Shown: piece by piece, positions 1-6,585 of the stretch | Layout of the letters: every line of letters starts with the position of its first letter | Position numbering within the stretch: the stretch's first letter is position 1 | Source of the DNA: SbD1 sp049300095 | Lineage (GTDB): Bacteria > Desulfobacterota > Syntrophobacteria > Syntrophobacterales > Syntrophobacteraceae | Length of the DNA: 6,757 nt | NCBI GenBank assembly: GCA_049300095.1 | Contig: JBAQYM010000124.1 | Location: 1-6,757 of the forward strand | Direction: 5' to 3' | Notes under the pieces: model-generated | Told to the model about the DNA's origin: nothing | What the model saw: the letters and a program-made list of their open reading frames with translations, nothing else | Database searches by the model: none | Made by a program: the position numbers and the translations under genes

Positions 1-264
1 GGCAGTAAGTTTCTGAATCAACACATAATTTGGAGCATAAATGCCTAAATTTTGTGGGAACTGTCCTCTTGACTGAAGATGCTTATTTAAGCGCTTATAG
101 GGTTGATCCCCGCCCGGACTGCCGGAAGCAGCGATCCTTCTCAACAAGTCCTCATTTCCTCATTTGGGCAACAGTCCGGCGCCGCACCCCGAAAAAACTT
201 CTTCTCCGTCTGCGAAACCCTTACCCGGCGCGGGTCGGCGGAAGCGCGTCGTGGCCGATTTACG
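1..264. other. Upstream non-coding region before the gyrB promoter
   Basis: I see no convincing gene in this stretch. The open frames that cross it are short and resemble no family I recognise. There is no trace of a recF or dnaN end, the usual upstream neighbours of gyrB in many bacteria, so either these genes lie further away or gyrB is separate from the dnaA cluster here. Visible structure includes a 10-bp palindrome at 88-97 (taagcgctta), the 28-bp repeat arm at 100-127, and a small dyad at 223-235 (acccg-gcg-cgggt) about 65-77 bp upstream of the expected transcription start. A tiny ATG frame at 41-76 with a GGAG ribosome site at 32-35 would encode 11 residues (MPKFCGNCPLD). It is treated as a possible gene remnant in the findings. 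Confidence 0.6.
100..127 (+). repeat. Left arm of 28-bp long-distance inverted repeat
   Basis: This 28-base stretch is the exact reverse complement of 6726-6753 near the other end of the window; base-by-base comparison stops matching at 99 and 128. It contains a small dyad, ccgg-actg-ccgg, at 114-125. The left copy lacks the outer ggcg that completes a second hairpin in the right copy, and flanking sequence on both sides is unrelated, so it looks like a partial copy of a dispersed repeat. The family is not one I can name. Confidence 0.85.
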
Positions 265-293
265 TTGAAAAGTGGGGCAAAAAGCGCTATAAT
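265..293 (+). promoter_or_regulatory. Sigma70-type promoter for gyrB (gyrBA-gpsA)
   Basis: A -35 box TTGAAA (265-270, five of six to consensus TTGACA) is separated by exactly 17 bp from a perfect -10 box TATAAT (288-293). Transcription would start near 300, leaving a leader of about 95 nt before the gyrB ATG. It is the only strong promoter I see on the + strand ahead of the three genes. No clear equivalent lies in the gyrB-gyrA gap or before gpsA, which supports a single transcription unit. Box identity and spacing are read directly; activity is inferred. Confidence 0.8.
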
Positions 294-324
294 CACTCGA
301 TTTTATAGATTTTTCAACAGCTTA

Positions 325-351
325 TGCGGCGGGGCCTCGTTTTGTGCCGCA
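325..351 (+). other. Possible stem-loop in the gyrB mRNA leader
   Basis: tgcggc (325-330) can pair with gccgca (346-351) around a 15-nt loop, giving a 6-bp GC-rich stem in the middle of the predicted leader. No U tract follows, so it is not an intrinsic terminator. I recognise no riboswitch class. It could be chance in GC-rich DNA. Confidence 0.3.
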
Positions 352-395
352 ACCCTGAATAATGTAATCCAAAAAGCCAGACAGGACACGACTTT

Positions 396-2816
396 ATGCA
401 AGATTTCAATGCAGTGGAAAATCTTCCTCAAGACGAATACACGGCGCAACAGATAACGGTTCTCGAAGGCCTGAGCGCGGTCCGCGTGCGGCCGTCGATG
501 TACATCGGAAACGTCTCGACGGAAGGGCTGCACCACCTCGTCTATGAAGTGGTGGACAACAGCATCGACGAGGCCCTCGCGGGCTACTGCGACCATATCC
601 GCGTCCGGATTCACCTGGACGGCTCGATCACCGTCGAGGACAACGGGCGCGGCATTCCCGTGGACCTTCACGAGAAGGAAAATATGCCGGCCGTAACGGT
701 GGTCATGACCATGCTGCACGCGGGCGGCAAATTCGACGACTCCACCTACAAGGTCTCGGGAGGTCTTCACGGGGTGGGCGTTTCGGTGGTAAACGCCCTG
801 AGCGAATACCTCGAAGTCGAAATCCGGCGCGACGGCAAGATTTATCACCAGAGATTCGAGCGCGGCGTGCCCGTGACCTCCGTCGCCGTCAAAGGCGAGA
901 CCCAGAAGCGCGGTACGAAGGTGACGTTTCAGCCCGACACTCAGATTTTTGAAACCACCGAGATAAGCTTCGACATTCTCGCCGAGCGCCTGAGGGAACT
1001 CGCGTTTCTCAACAGCGGGGTAAAGATCGAACTCTTCGACGAGCGCATCCCGAAGGAAAAAATCTTTTTCTACGAAGGCGGGCTTATCTCCTTTGTCGAA
1101 TATCTCAACAAGAACAAGGAACCTATTTTCCCCGAGGTAATCAACATCACCGCGGAAAAGGTGGGCATCGCCGTCGACGTGGCCATCCAGTACAACCACA
1201 CGTATAATGAAAAGATATTCACTTTCGCCAACAATATTAACACAAAAGAGGGCGGAACGCACCTTGCCGGCTTCAAGGCCGGGCTCACGCGCTCGATCAA
1301 GCAGTACGCGGTCCAGAACAAGGCCATCAAGGCCCCGGACCTCGAAAAAATGGTCGGAGACGACGTTCGCGAGGGCCTGACCGCCATCGTGAGCATAAAG
1401 ATTTCGCAGCCCCAGTTCGAGGGCCAGACCAAGACCAAGCTCGGAAACAGCGAAGTGAAGGGTTGGGTCGAAAACCTCGTCTACGAGAAGCTGTCGATCT
1501 TTTTCGAGGAGAATCCGAAGATCATCCGCGCGATCCTGGAGAAGGTGCTCGAAGCCGCCAGGGCGCGCGAGGCCGCCCGGCGCGCAAAGGAACTCACCCG
1601 CAGGAAAGGGGTGCTGAGCGACCACTCGCTTCCCGGAAAGCTTGCCGACTGCCAGGAGCGCGACCCCTCGAAGAGCGAGATATTCATCGTCGAGGGCGAT
1701 TCGGCCGGCGGCTCGGCCAAGCAGGGCAGAAACAGGGCCTTCCAGGCCATCCTGCCGCTTCGGGGCAAGATTTTAAACGTCGAAAAATCGCGTTTCGACA
1801 AGATGCTCGAAAACCAGGAAATCCGGAACATGATCTCGGCCCTGGGCACCGGGATCGGCAAGGACGAATACAACCCGGACAAGCTGCGCTATCACAAAAC
1901 CATCATCATGACCGATGCCGACGTCGACGGCGCGCACATCCGCACGCTTCTTCTCACCTTCTTTTTCCGCATGATGCCCGAACTCATCGAACGCGGGCAC
2001 CTCTATATCGCGCAGCCCCCGCTCTACCGGCTGGCGATAGGGAAAAGCGAGCACTACCTCAAGGACGACGACGGCCTGAACACCTTTTTGCTCAAGCGCG
2101 CCTCCGAGAAAAAGCAGGTCTTTCTGCCCGGGAGCGACGCCCCGCTTCCGCCCGAGCAGCTCGTCCAGCTTCTGAGGAATTTCTCCCGCTACGATGACTG
2201 GCTCGAACGCCAGGCGCAGAAGGGAATATCCAAGAAACTCATCGAAGAGATCATCCGCATCTTCGACCAGGACGGCCTCGACCAGGAGGACCAGGAGCGG
2301 TGCGCCGCCGTGCTCAGGCGAAAGCTCGAAGAGATCGGCTACGAGGTGATCTCGATCGAAATGGAGGAAGAGCAGCGGGGCTACGACCTCGATGTCATGG
2401 AGCCCACGAACGGCCAGAAAAGAATGCGCGTGGGATACGACTTCCTGACCTCGATCGAGTTCCGGAAGCTGCTCGCGCTCTATCGGCAGCTCGAAGTCCT
2501 GCACCAGACCCCCTACGTGGTCAAAGACAACCACGGCGAGGCGCAATTCGACGACCCGCGCGTGTTTTTCCAGCACCTGATGGACGAGGCCCGCAAGGGA
2601 ACCAGTATCCAGAGATACAAAGGTCTTGGTGAAATGAACCCCGAACAGCTCTGGGAAACCACCATGAACCCGGAAAAAAGGACCATGCTCCAGGTGCGGG
2701 TGGACGACCAGTACCTTGCCGACGAGCTTTTCAAAACCCTCATGGGCGACCCGGTGGAACCCCGGCGGGAGTTCATCCAGGCGTACGCGCTGGATTTCAG
2801 GGAGCTGGATATTTAG
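396..2816 (+). CDS. gyrB: DNA gyrase subunit B
   Basis: ATPase subunit of DNA gyrase (cytoplasmic type IIA topoisomerase), which joins GyrA as A2B2 and uses ATP hydrolysis to introduce negative supercoils. The 806 residues match the E. coli length (804). The GHKL ATPase domain (about 15-230) shows Tyr15 and Ile20 of the dimer arm, general base Glu51 and Mg-binding Asn55 in EVVDNSIDEA, Asp82 in DNGRGIP, the GGLHGVG loop (122-128), Arg145 and Thr174. The transducer domain (about 231-400) carries the QTK loop with Lys346. The TOPRIM domain shows EGDSAGG (catalytic Glu433) and DADVD (Asp507, 509, 511). An insertion of roughly 165 residues (about 550-715), typical of the long Gram-negative form, precedes the tail motif QRYKGLGEMNPEQLWETTM (739-757). 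ATG 396 is preceded by AGGA (383-386, 9-nt spacing), and no other ATG occurs before residue 35. The residue at the E. coli Lys447 position is Arg456. The frame is intact. Confidence 0.98.
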   Translation: MQDFNAVENLPQDEYTAQQITVLEGLSAVRVRPSMYIGNVSTEGLHHLVYEVVDNSIDEALAGYCDHIRVRIHLDGSITVEDNGRGIPVDLHEKENMPAVTVVMTMLHAGGKFDDSTYKVSGGLHGVGVSVVNALSEYLEVEIRRDGKIYHQRFERGVPVTSVAVKGETQKRGTKVTFQPDTQIFETTEISFDILAERLRELAFLNSGVKIELFDERIPKEKIFFYEGGLISFVEYLNKNKEPIFPEVINITAEKVGIAVDVAIQYNHTYNEKIFTFANNINTKEGGTHLAGFKAGLTRSIKQYAVQNKAIKAPDLEKMVGDDVREGLTAIVSIKISQPQFEGQTKTKLGNSEVKGWVENLVYEKLSIFFEENPKIIRAILEKVLEAARAREAARRAKELTRRKGVLSDHSLPGKLADCQERDPSKSEIFIVEGDSAGGSAKQGRNRAFQAILPLRGKILNVEKSRFDKMLENQEIRNMISALGTGIGKDEYNPDKLRYHKTIIMTDADVDGAHIRTLLLTFFFRMMPELIERGHLYIAQPPLYRLAIGKSEHYLKDDDGLNTFLLKRASEKKQVFLPGSDAPLPPEQLVQLLRNFSRYDDWLERQAQKGISKKLIEEIIRIFDQDGLDQEDQERCAAVLRRKLEEIGYEVISIEMEEEQRGYDLDVMEPTNGQKRMRVGYDFLTSIEFRKLLALYRQLEVLHQTPYVVKDNHGEAQFDDPRVFFQHLMDEARKGTSIQRYKGLGEMNPEQLWETTMNPEKRTMLQVRVDDQYLADELFKTLMGDPVEPRREFIQAYALDFRELDI

Positions 2817-2820
2817 AGGC

Positions 2821-2841
2821 GGATGGTGGATGTTGGATAGT
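2821..2841 (+). repeat. Heptanucleotide repeat, left block (GGATNNN x3)
   Basis: Three consecutive 7-bp units, ggatggt, ggatgtt and ggatagt, start four bases after the gyrB stop. Read on the minus strand they are ATCC-type heptads, the same family as the block at 2959-3007 but in opposite orientation. Positions 2821-2839 match the reverse complement of 2972-2990 at 16 of 19 bases. Two of the three mismatches would be G-U pairs in RNA, so this block can form the outer part of a stem enclosing the 32-bp inverted repeat. Confidence 0.7.
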
Positions 2842-2843
2842 GC

Positions 2844-2933
2844 GTAGGTTGGGTTAAGCGATAGCGAAACCCAACATTTCTTCGGGATGAAAACAGTACT
2901 CGTTGGGTTTCGCTATCGCTTAACCCAACCTAC
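2844..2933. repeat. Perfect 32-bp inverted repeat, REPIN/MITE-like element
   Basis: The left arm 2844-2875 and right arm 2902-2933 are exact reverse complements over all 32 bases, separated by a 26-nt loop (2876-2901). Each arm also contains its own shorter dyad (gttgggtt at 2848-2855 with aacccaac at 2868-2875 in the left arm), so it can fold either as two small hairpins or one long one. The element is about 90 bp and carries no coding capacity. Two inverted palindromic units in about 100 bp is the architecture of REPINs, or of a small MITE. The core (gtaggttgggttaagcg) resembles intergenic repeats I recall from many bacterial genomes; that family link is from memory. No T tract follows, so a classical terminator is unlikely. 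Confidence 0.9.
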
Positions 2934-2958
2934 TGTCTGCAATGCGTCGTGTTCGCGT

Positions 2959-3007
2959 ATCCGGCATCCAGTATCCGACATCCGACATCCGACATCCGAC
3001 ATCTGCA
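2959..3007 (+). repeat. Heptanucleotide tandem repeat, right block (ATCCGAC-type x7)
   Basis: Seven contiguous 7-bp units: atccggc, atccagt, four perfect atccgac copies (2973-3000), then atctgca. It ends 34 bp before the proposed gyrA start. A 7-bp period is not a multiple of three. The open frame running through it translates as repetitive Pro-Thr-Ser-Asp-Ile-Arg-His, an artefact of the repeat rather than a protein. Heptad tandem repeats of this kind are known in intergenic DNA of several bacteria (for example the STRR repeats of cyanobacteria). Copy number is likely variable through slippage, which is inference. Confidence 0.85.
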
Positions 3008-3031
3008 TCTTTTCAACCAATAAACCTGTTC

Positions 3032-3035
3032 AGGA
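3032..3035 (+). promoter_or_regulatory. Ribosome binding site that sets the gyrA start
   Basis: AGGA at 3032-3035 directly abuts an ATG at 3036, which leaves no spacer, but lies 6 nt before the in-frame ATG at 3042. The usual spacing rule therefore favours 3042, removing Met-Ile from the longest possible N-terminus. Confidence 0.65.
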
Positions 3036-3041
3036 ATGATA

Positions 3042-5471
3042 ATGGACACCAGGACGATAAACATTGCCGACGAAATAAAGCTCTCCTATCTCGATTACGC
3101 CATGAGCGTAATCATCGGGCGGGCCATACCCGACGTTCGGGACGGGCTCAAGCCCGTGCACCGGCGCATCCTCTACTCGATGCACGAGGTCGGAAACGAC
3201 TACAACAAGCCCTACAAGAAATCGGCGCGCATCGTCGGTGATGTCATGGGTAAGTATCACCCGCACGGAGACGCGGCCATCTACGATGCGACGGTGCGCA
3301 TGGCGCAGAATTTTTCCATGCGCAACATGCTCATCGACGGCCAGGGAAATTTCGGGTCGATCGACGGGGACCCTCCGGCGGCAATGCGATACACCGAAAT
3401 CCGCATGGCGAAGATCGGCATGGAGTTCATGCGGGACATCGAGAAGGAAACCGTCCCGTTCCTGCCGAACTACGACAACACCATCCTCGAGCCGTCGGTG
3501 CTCCCGACGCGGGTCCCCAACCTGCTCCTGAACGGCTCGTCGGGGATCGCGGTCGGAATGGCGACAAACATCCCGCCGCACAATTTAAACGAGCTGTGCA
3601 AGGGCCTGCTGGCGCTCCTCGACAACCCGGCCGTAACGGTCAAGGAACTCATGTACCTCATCCCCGGCCCGGATTTCCCGACCGCGGGTTTTATCTGCGG
3701 CCGCGAAGGGATCCGCGAGGCCTACGAAACCGGCAAGGGCATGGTGAAGATGCGCGGCCGGGTGGAAGTGGAAGACTCGGGCAGAAAGCAGCACCTGATA
3801 ATTACCGAGCTCCCCTTCCAGGTGAACAAGGCGAGGCTTTTGGAGCGCATCGCCGAGTTGGTAAAGCTCAAGAAGATCGAAGGGATCATGGACATCCGCG
3901 ACGAGTCCGACCGGCAGGGGATGCGGGTGGTCCTCACGCTGCGGCAGGGCGATGATCCCAGGGTCGTCGAAAACCAGCTCTACAAGCACACGGCGCTCGA
4001 GAGCACCTTCGGGATCATCATGCTCTCGGTGGTGGACAACAGGCCGGAGGTGTTCGGCCTCAAGCGGATCCTCCAGCACTTTATCAGCTTCCGCCGCGAA
4101 GTGATTGTAAAGCGCACGATATTTGAGCTGAAGCAGGCCGAGAAGCGCGCCCACATCTTGGAAGGCTTAAAGATCGCGCTCGAAAACCTCGACGCGGTGA
4201 TAAAGCTGATCCGCGCCGCGGCCACTCCTCCCGAGGCCAAACGGGGCCTCATGGAGCAGTTCGCGTTTACCGACATCCAGGCGCAGGAAATCCTGAACAT
4301 GAGGCTCCAGCGCCTGACCGGGCTCGAGCGCGACAAGATCATGCGGGAATACGCCGAAATCATACAGGAAATCGAACGCTTAAAGCAGCTTCTGGCCTCC
4401 TCCGCGCTTATCGACGACGTGATCCGGGGGGAAACCCGGGAGCTGATGGAAGAATTCAGCGACGGCCGCCGGACCGAGATTGTCGCCGATGCGGGAGACA
4501 TCTGCCTCGAAGACCTCATGTCCACGGAAGAAATGGTGGTGACGATTTCCCGGGCCGGCTACGTCAAGCGCACCCCGCTGTCGGTTTACCGCAACCAGAA
4601 CCGGGGCGGCAAGGGACGCACGGGCATGAGCACGCGGGAAGAAGACGTCGTGACGAGCCTTTTCACCGCCGCGACCAAGGACTACCTGCTCGTTTTCACC
4701 AACCGCGGCCAGGTTTTCTGGCTCAAGGTCTATGAAATCCCGGAAGTGGGCCCGACGGCGCTGGGCAAGGCCGTGGTGAACCTTCTCCCGCTCCAGCCGG
4801 GCGAAAAGATCCAGACCATCCTGCCGGTAAAGGATTTCTCGCCGGACCACTACGCGGTGATGGCGACCAGGAACGGCATCATCAAGAAGAGCGAGCTGTC
4901 CGCCTACGCCAACCCGCGCTCGAACGGCATCCGGGCGATAAACCTCGATGACGACGACGATCTCATCTCGGTTTGCATCACCGACGGCAAGCAGGACATA
5001 TTCCTCATGAGCGGCGCGGGCAAATGCATCCGGGTGAGCGAAGAGGAATTCCGGCCCCTGGGGCGCGTCAGCCGCGGCATACGCGGGATGAACGTCAAGG
5101 GGACCAAGCTTGTGGGAATGGACCTGATCGACCCCGGCAAGTTTATCCTGGTGGTGACCGAGAAGGGCTTCGGAAAGCGCACCCCCGAGGCGGACTACCG
5201 CTGCCAGACGCGGGGCGGCATGGGGGTTTTGAACATTAGGGTGACCGAGCGAAACGGCAGCGTCATCGGCTTCCGCCAGGTGGGAGACGAGGGCGGGATC
5301 ATGCTGATCACCGACAGGGGCCGCCTCATTCGCATGCCCGTTGCGCAGATCAGCAAGTTCGGGCGGGTGACCCAGGGGGTCAAGCTGATCGGCCTGCCCG
5401 AAGGCGAAAAGGTGGTGGACCTTACCGTTCTCGATGAGGCGGACGACAATAGAGAGGATGGCGAAAATTGA
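3042..5471 (+). CDS. gyrA: DNA gyrase subunit A
   Basis: Breakage-reunion subunit of gyrase; it cleaves and rejoins both DNA strands and wraps DNA to fix the direction of supercoiling. From ATG 3042 it has 809 residues; starting at 3036 would add two. The N-terminal winged-helix and tower region shows KLSYLDYAMSVI, RDGLKPVHRR, the quinolone-resistance segment GKYHPHGDAAIYD, and AAMRYTEIR with catalytic Arg116-Tyr117 (codon 3390-3392). The intercalating isoleucine is Ile169 in NGSSGIAVGMATNIPPHN. A coiled-coil/exit-gate region (about 355-490) leads to the C-terminal beta-pinwheel, which has a GyrA box QNRGGKG (519-525), usually QRRGGKG, and a degenerate box QTRGGMG (722-728). The box marks it as gyrase rather than topoisomerase IV ParC. 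The residue equivalent to E. coli Ser83 is alanine (Ala78), while Asp87 is kept (Asp82). The acidic tail is only about 11 residues, shorter than in E. coli (875 aa). The 3' end overlaps gpsA by 4 nt. Confidence 0.98.
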   Translation: MDTRTINIADEIKLSYLDYAMSVIIGRAIPDVRDGLKPVHRRILYSMHEVGNDYNKPYKKSARIVGDVMGKYHPHGDAAIYDATVRMAQNFSMRNMLIDGQGNFGSIDGDPPAAMRYTEIRMAKIGMEFMRDIEKETVPFLPNYDNTILEPSVLPTRVPNLLLNGSSGIAVGMATNIPPHNLNELCKGLLALLDNPAVTVKELMYLIPGPDFPTAGFICGREGIREAYETGKGMVKMRGRVEVEDSGRKQHLIITELPFQVNKARLLERIAELVKLKKIEGIMDIRDESDRQGMRVVLTLRQGDDPRVVENQLYKHTALESTFGIIMLSVVDNRPEVFGLKRILQHFISFRREVIVKRTIFELKQAEKRAHILEGLKIALENLDAVIKLIRAAATPPEAKRGLMEQFAFTDIQAQEILNMRLQRLTGLERDKIMREYAEIIQEIERLKQLLASSALIDDVIRGETRELMEEFSDGRRTEIVADAGDICLEDLMSTEEMVVTISRAGYVKRTPLSVYRNQNRGGKGRTGMSTREEDVVTSLFTAATKDYLLVFTNRGQVFWLKVYEIPEVGPTALGKAVVNLLPLQPGEKIQTILPVKDFSPDHYAVMATRNGIIKKSELSAYANPRSNGIRAINLDDDDDLISVCITDGKQDIFLMSGAGKCIRVSEEEFRPLGRVSRGIRGMNVKGTKLVGMDLIDPGKFILVVTEKGFGKRTPEADYRCQTRGGMGVLNIRVTERNGSVIGFRQVGDEGGIMLITDRGRLIRMPVAQISKFGRVTQGVKLIGLPEGEKVVDLTVLDEADDNREDGEN
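5452..5458 (+). promoter_or_regulatory. Ribosome binding site for gpsA inside the gyrA 3' end
   Basis: GAGAGGA lies 9 nt before the TTG at 5468, within the last codons of gyrA. This strong Shine-Dalgarno match supports the non-ATG start. The next ATG in the gpsA frame comes only at residue 80 and would delete the NAD-binding motif. Confidence 0.8.
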
Positions 5472-6508
5472 AACATACGGGGCCTGTTGGCGTAATTGGG
5501 GCGGGCAGTTGGGGAACCACGCTGGCCCACCTCCTTGCCTCCAGGGGATTGGAAGTGAACCTGTGGGTCTATGAAGAGGATTTATTCGAAACAATCCTGA
5601 AAACACGGGAAAACACCTTCTATCTTCCCGGCTTCCGGCTCCATGAAAATGTCCGGCCTCAAAACGCGCTGGAGAGTGTCGTCAAGGGCTGCGGCCTCCT
5701 GGTCATGGTCGTTCCCTCGCACGTCTATCGCGGGGTGGTGGTGAAGATGCTCCCGCACCTGCGCGACGACGCCATAATCGTCAGCGCGACCAAGGGGATC
5801 GAAAACGAGACCCTTCTCACCATGTCGGGCATCTGGAAAGAGGTCCTGGCGCACCAAAGCGGCGTCCGGGTGCTCTGCCTCTCGGGGCCGTCATTCGCCA
5901 AGGAGGTCATGCAAAACATCCCGACCGCCGTGACCCTCGCGGGCGACGACCTCGAACTTACGCGACAGGTCCAGCGGGTCCTGTCCACCGACCGGTTCCG
6001 CATCTACACCAGCCTCGACAGGATCGGCGTGGAACTGGCCGGGGCGTCGAAAAACGTTATCGCCGTGGCCGCCGGTGTCTGCGACGGACTCAATTTCGGC
6101 TACAACACGCGAGCCGCCCTCATCACGAGGGGCCTTGCCGAAACCTCGCGCCTCGGCGTCAAGATGGGCGCCCACCCGCTTACATTCTCGGGGCTTGCCG
6201 GCATCGGCGACCTGCTGCTCACCTGCACCGGCGACCTCAGCCGGAACCGCACTGTGGGGTTCCAGCTCGGGCAGGGCAAAAAGCTCGATGAGATTCTCGG
6301 CGGGATGCGCATGGTGGCCGAAGGCGTCATGACGGCAAAATCCATCCACTTCCTCGCAAGACGCATGGAAGTCGAGATGCCCATCTGCGAACAGATCTAC
6401 CGCGTCCTCTACGAAAACAAAGACCCGCGCCGGGTCGTTCGCGACCTCATGGAACGCGACCTCAAGCACGAAATGGAATTCGACCCCGAGATTTGCCGCC
6501 CGGAGTAG
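5468..6508 (+). CDS. gpsA: NAD(P)-dependent glycerol-3-phosphate dehydrogenase
   Basis: Cytoplasmic enzyme that reduces dihydroxyacetone phosphate to sn-glycerol 3-phosphate, the backbone for membrane phospholipids. The 346 residues fit the family's usual length of about 330-350. The N-terminal Rossmann fold begins with the dinucleotide motif GAGSWGT (11-17), followed by VPSH (82-85), SATKG (106-110) and LSGPSFAKEV (138-147). The C-terminal helical domain has the catalytic lysine in GASKNV (Lys195) and the substrate-binding segment SGLAGIGDLLLTCTGDLSRN (241-260), followed by R261. The start is TTG at 5468. It overlaps the gyrA stop (TGA 5469-5471) as TTGA, a spacing typical of translational coupling, so its expression probably follows gyrase. 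Linkage of a phospholipid gene to gyrA is not a functional requirement, although I recall a similar gyrA-gpsA neighbourhood in some Deltaproteobacteria. The frame is intact and codon use resembles the gyrase genes. The C-terminal tail after about residue 335 (HEMEFDPEICRPE) is less conserved. Confidence 0.96.
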   Translation: MKHTGPVGVIGAGSWGTTLAHLLASRGLEVNLWVYEEDLFETILKTRENTFYLPGFRLHENVRPQNALESVVKGCGLLVMVVPSHVYRGVVVKMLPHLRDDAIIVSATKGIENETLLTMSGIWKEVLAHQSGVRVLCLSGPSFAKEVMQNIPTAVTLAGDDLELTRQVQRVLSTDRFRIYTSLDRIGVELAGASKNVIAVAAGVCDGLNFGYNTRAALITRGLAETSRLGVKMGAHPLTFSGLAGIGDLLLTCTGDLSRNRTVGFQLGQGKKLDEILGGMRMVAEGVMTAKSIHFLARRMEVEMPICEQIYRVLYENKDPRRVVRDLMERDLKHEMEFDPEICRPE

Positions 6509-6555
6509 CAAGCGTTGCGGGCCGTGAGCGGCGGGTTGCGGGATTTCTCGCCCTC

Positions 6556-6585
6556 TACTCTACTCTACTCTACTCTACTCTACTC
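6556..6585 (+). repeat. TACTC pentanucleotide microsatellite (6 full copies)
   Basis: Six uninterrupted TACTC units run from 6556 to 6585, with a partial ctc before them and a t after. They begin 47 bp past the gpsA stop and run directly into the hairpin at 6583-6618. A short frame across it reads Ser-Thr-Leu-Leu-Tyr repeats and has no sign of being a gene. Slippage-prone copy number is expected, but no promoter or gene start sits next to it that would make it an obvious phase-variation switch. Confidence 0.9.

Noticed and set aside
309..319. DnaA box-like sequence (tttttcaaca) suggesting an origin near gyrB
   Set aside because: It has at least two mismatches to TTATNCACA, is solitary, and there is no AT-rich repeat region or dnaA/dnaN gene nearby.
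30..456. Open frames upstream of and into gyrB (92 and 117 aa)
   Set aside because: They run through the promoter and leader, start on weak codons and show no family motif. The second overlaps the gyrB start out of frame.
687..700. 14-bp direct repeat shared with 3627-3640 (ccggccgtaacggt)
   Set aside because: Both copies encode Pro-Ala-Val-Thr-Val inside conserved regions of gyrB and gyrA. Coincidence of GC-rich codons explains it.
303..1625. Long antisense open frame (440 aa) opposite gyrB
   Set aside because: It lies fully across the conserved gyrB coding sequence. Composition is the usual shadow of a GC-rich gene and no family motif is visible.
2844..2933. Intrinsic terminator between gyrB and gyrA
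   Set aside because: The stem is perfect but no T tract follows on the + strand. gyrA also has no clear promoter of its own, so full termination here would silence it.
2959..3007. CRISPR-like array
   Set aside because: The units are 7 bp in direct tandem with no spacers and there are no cas genes, so it is a simple tandem repeat.
2942..3241. Open frame over the heptad repeat into gyrA (99 aa)
   Set aside because: The Pro-Thr-Ser-Asp-Ile-Arg-His repeats are a translation of the 7-bp DNA repeat, and the rest is out of frame with gyrA.
4380..5606. Long antisense open frame (408 aa) opposite gyrA and gpsA
   Set aside because: It mirrors conserved gyrA codons and crosses the gyrA-gpsA junction. 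It has no recognisable domain.
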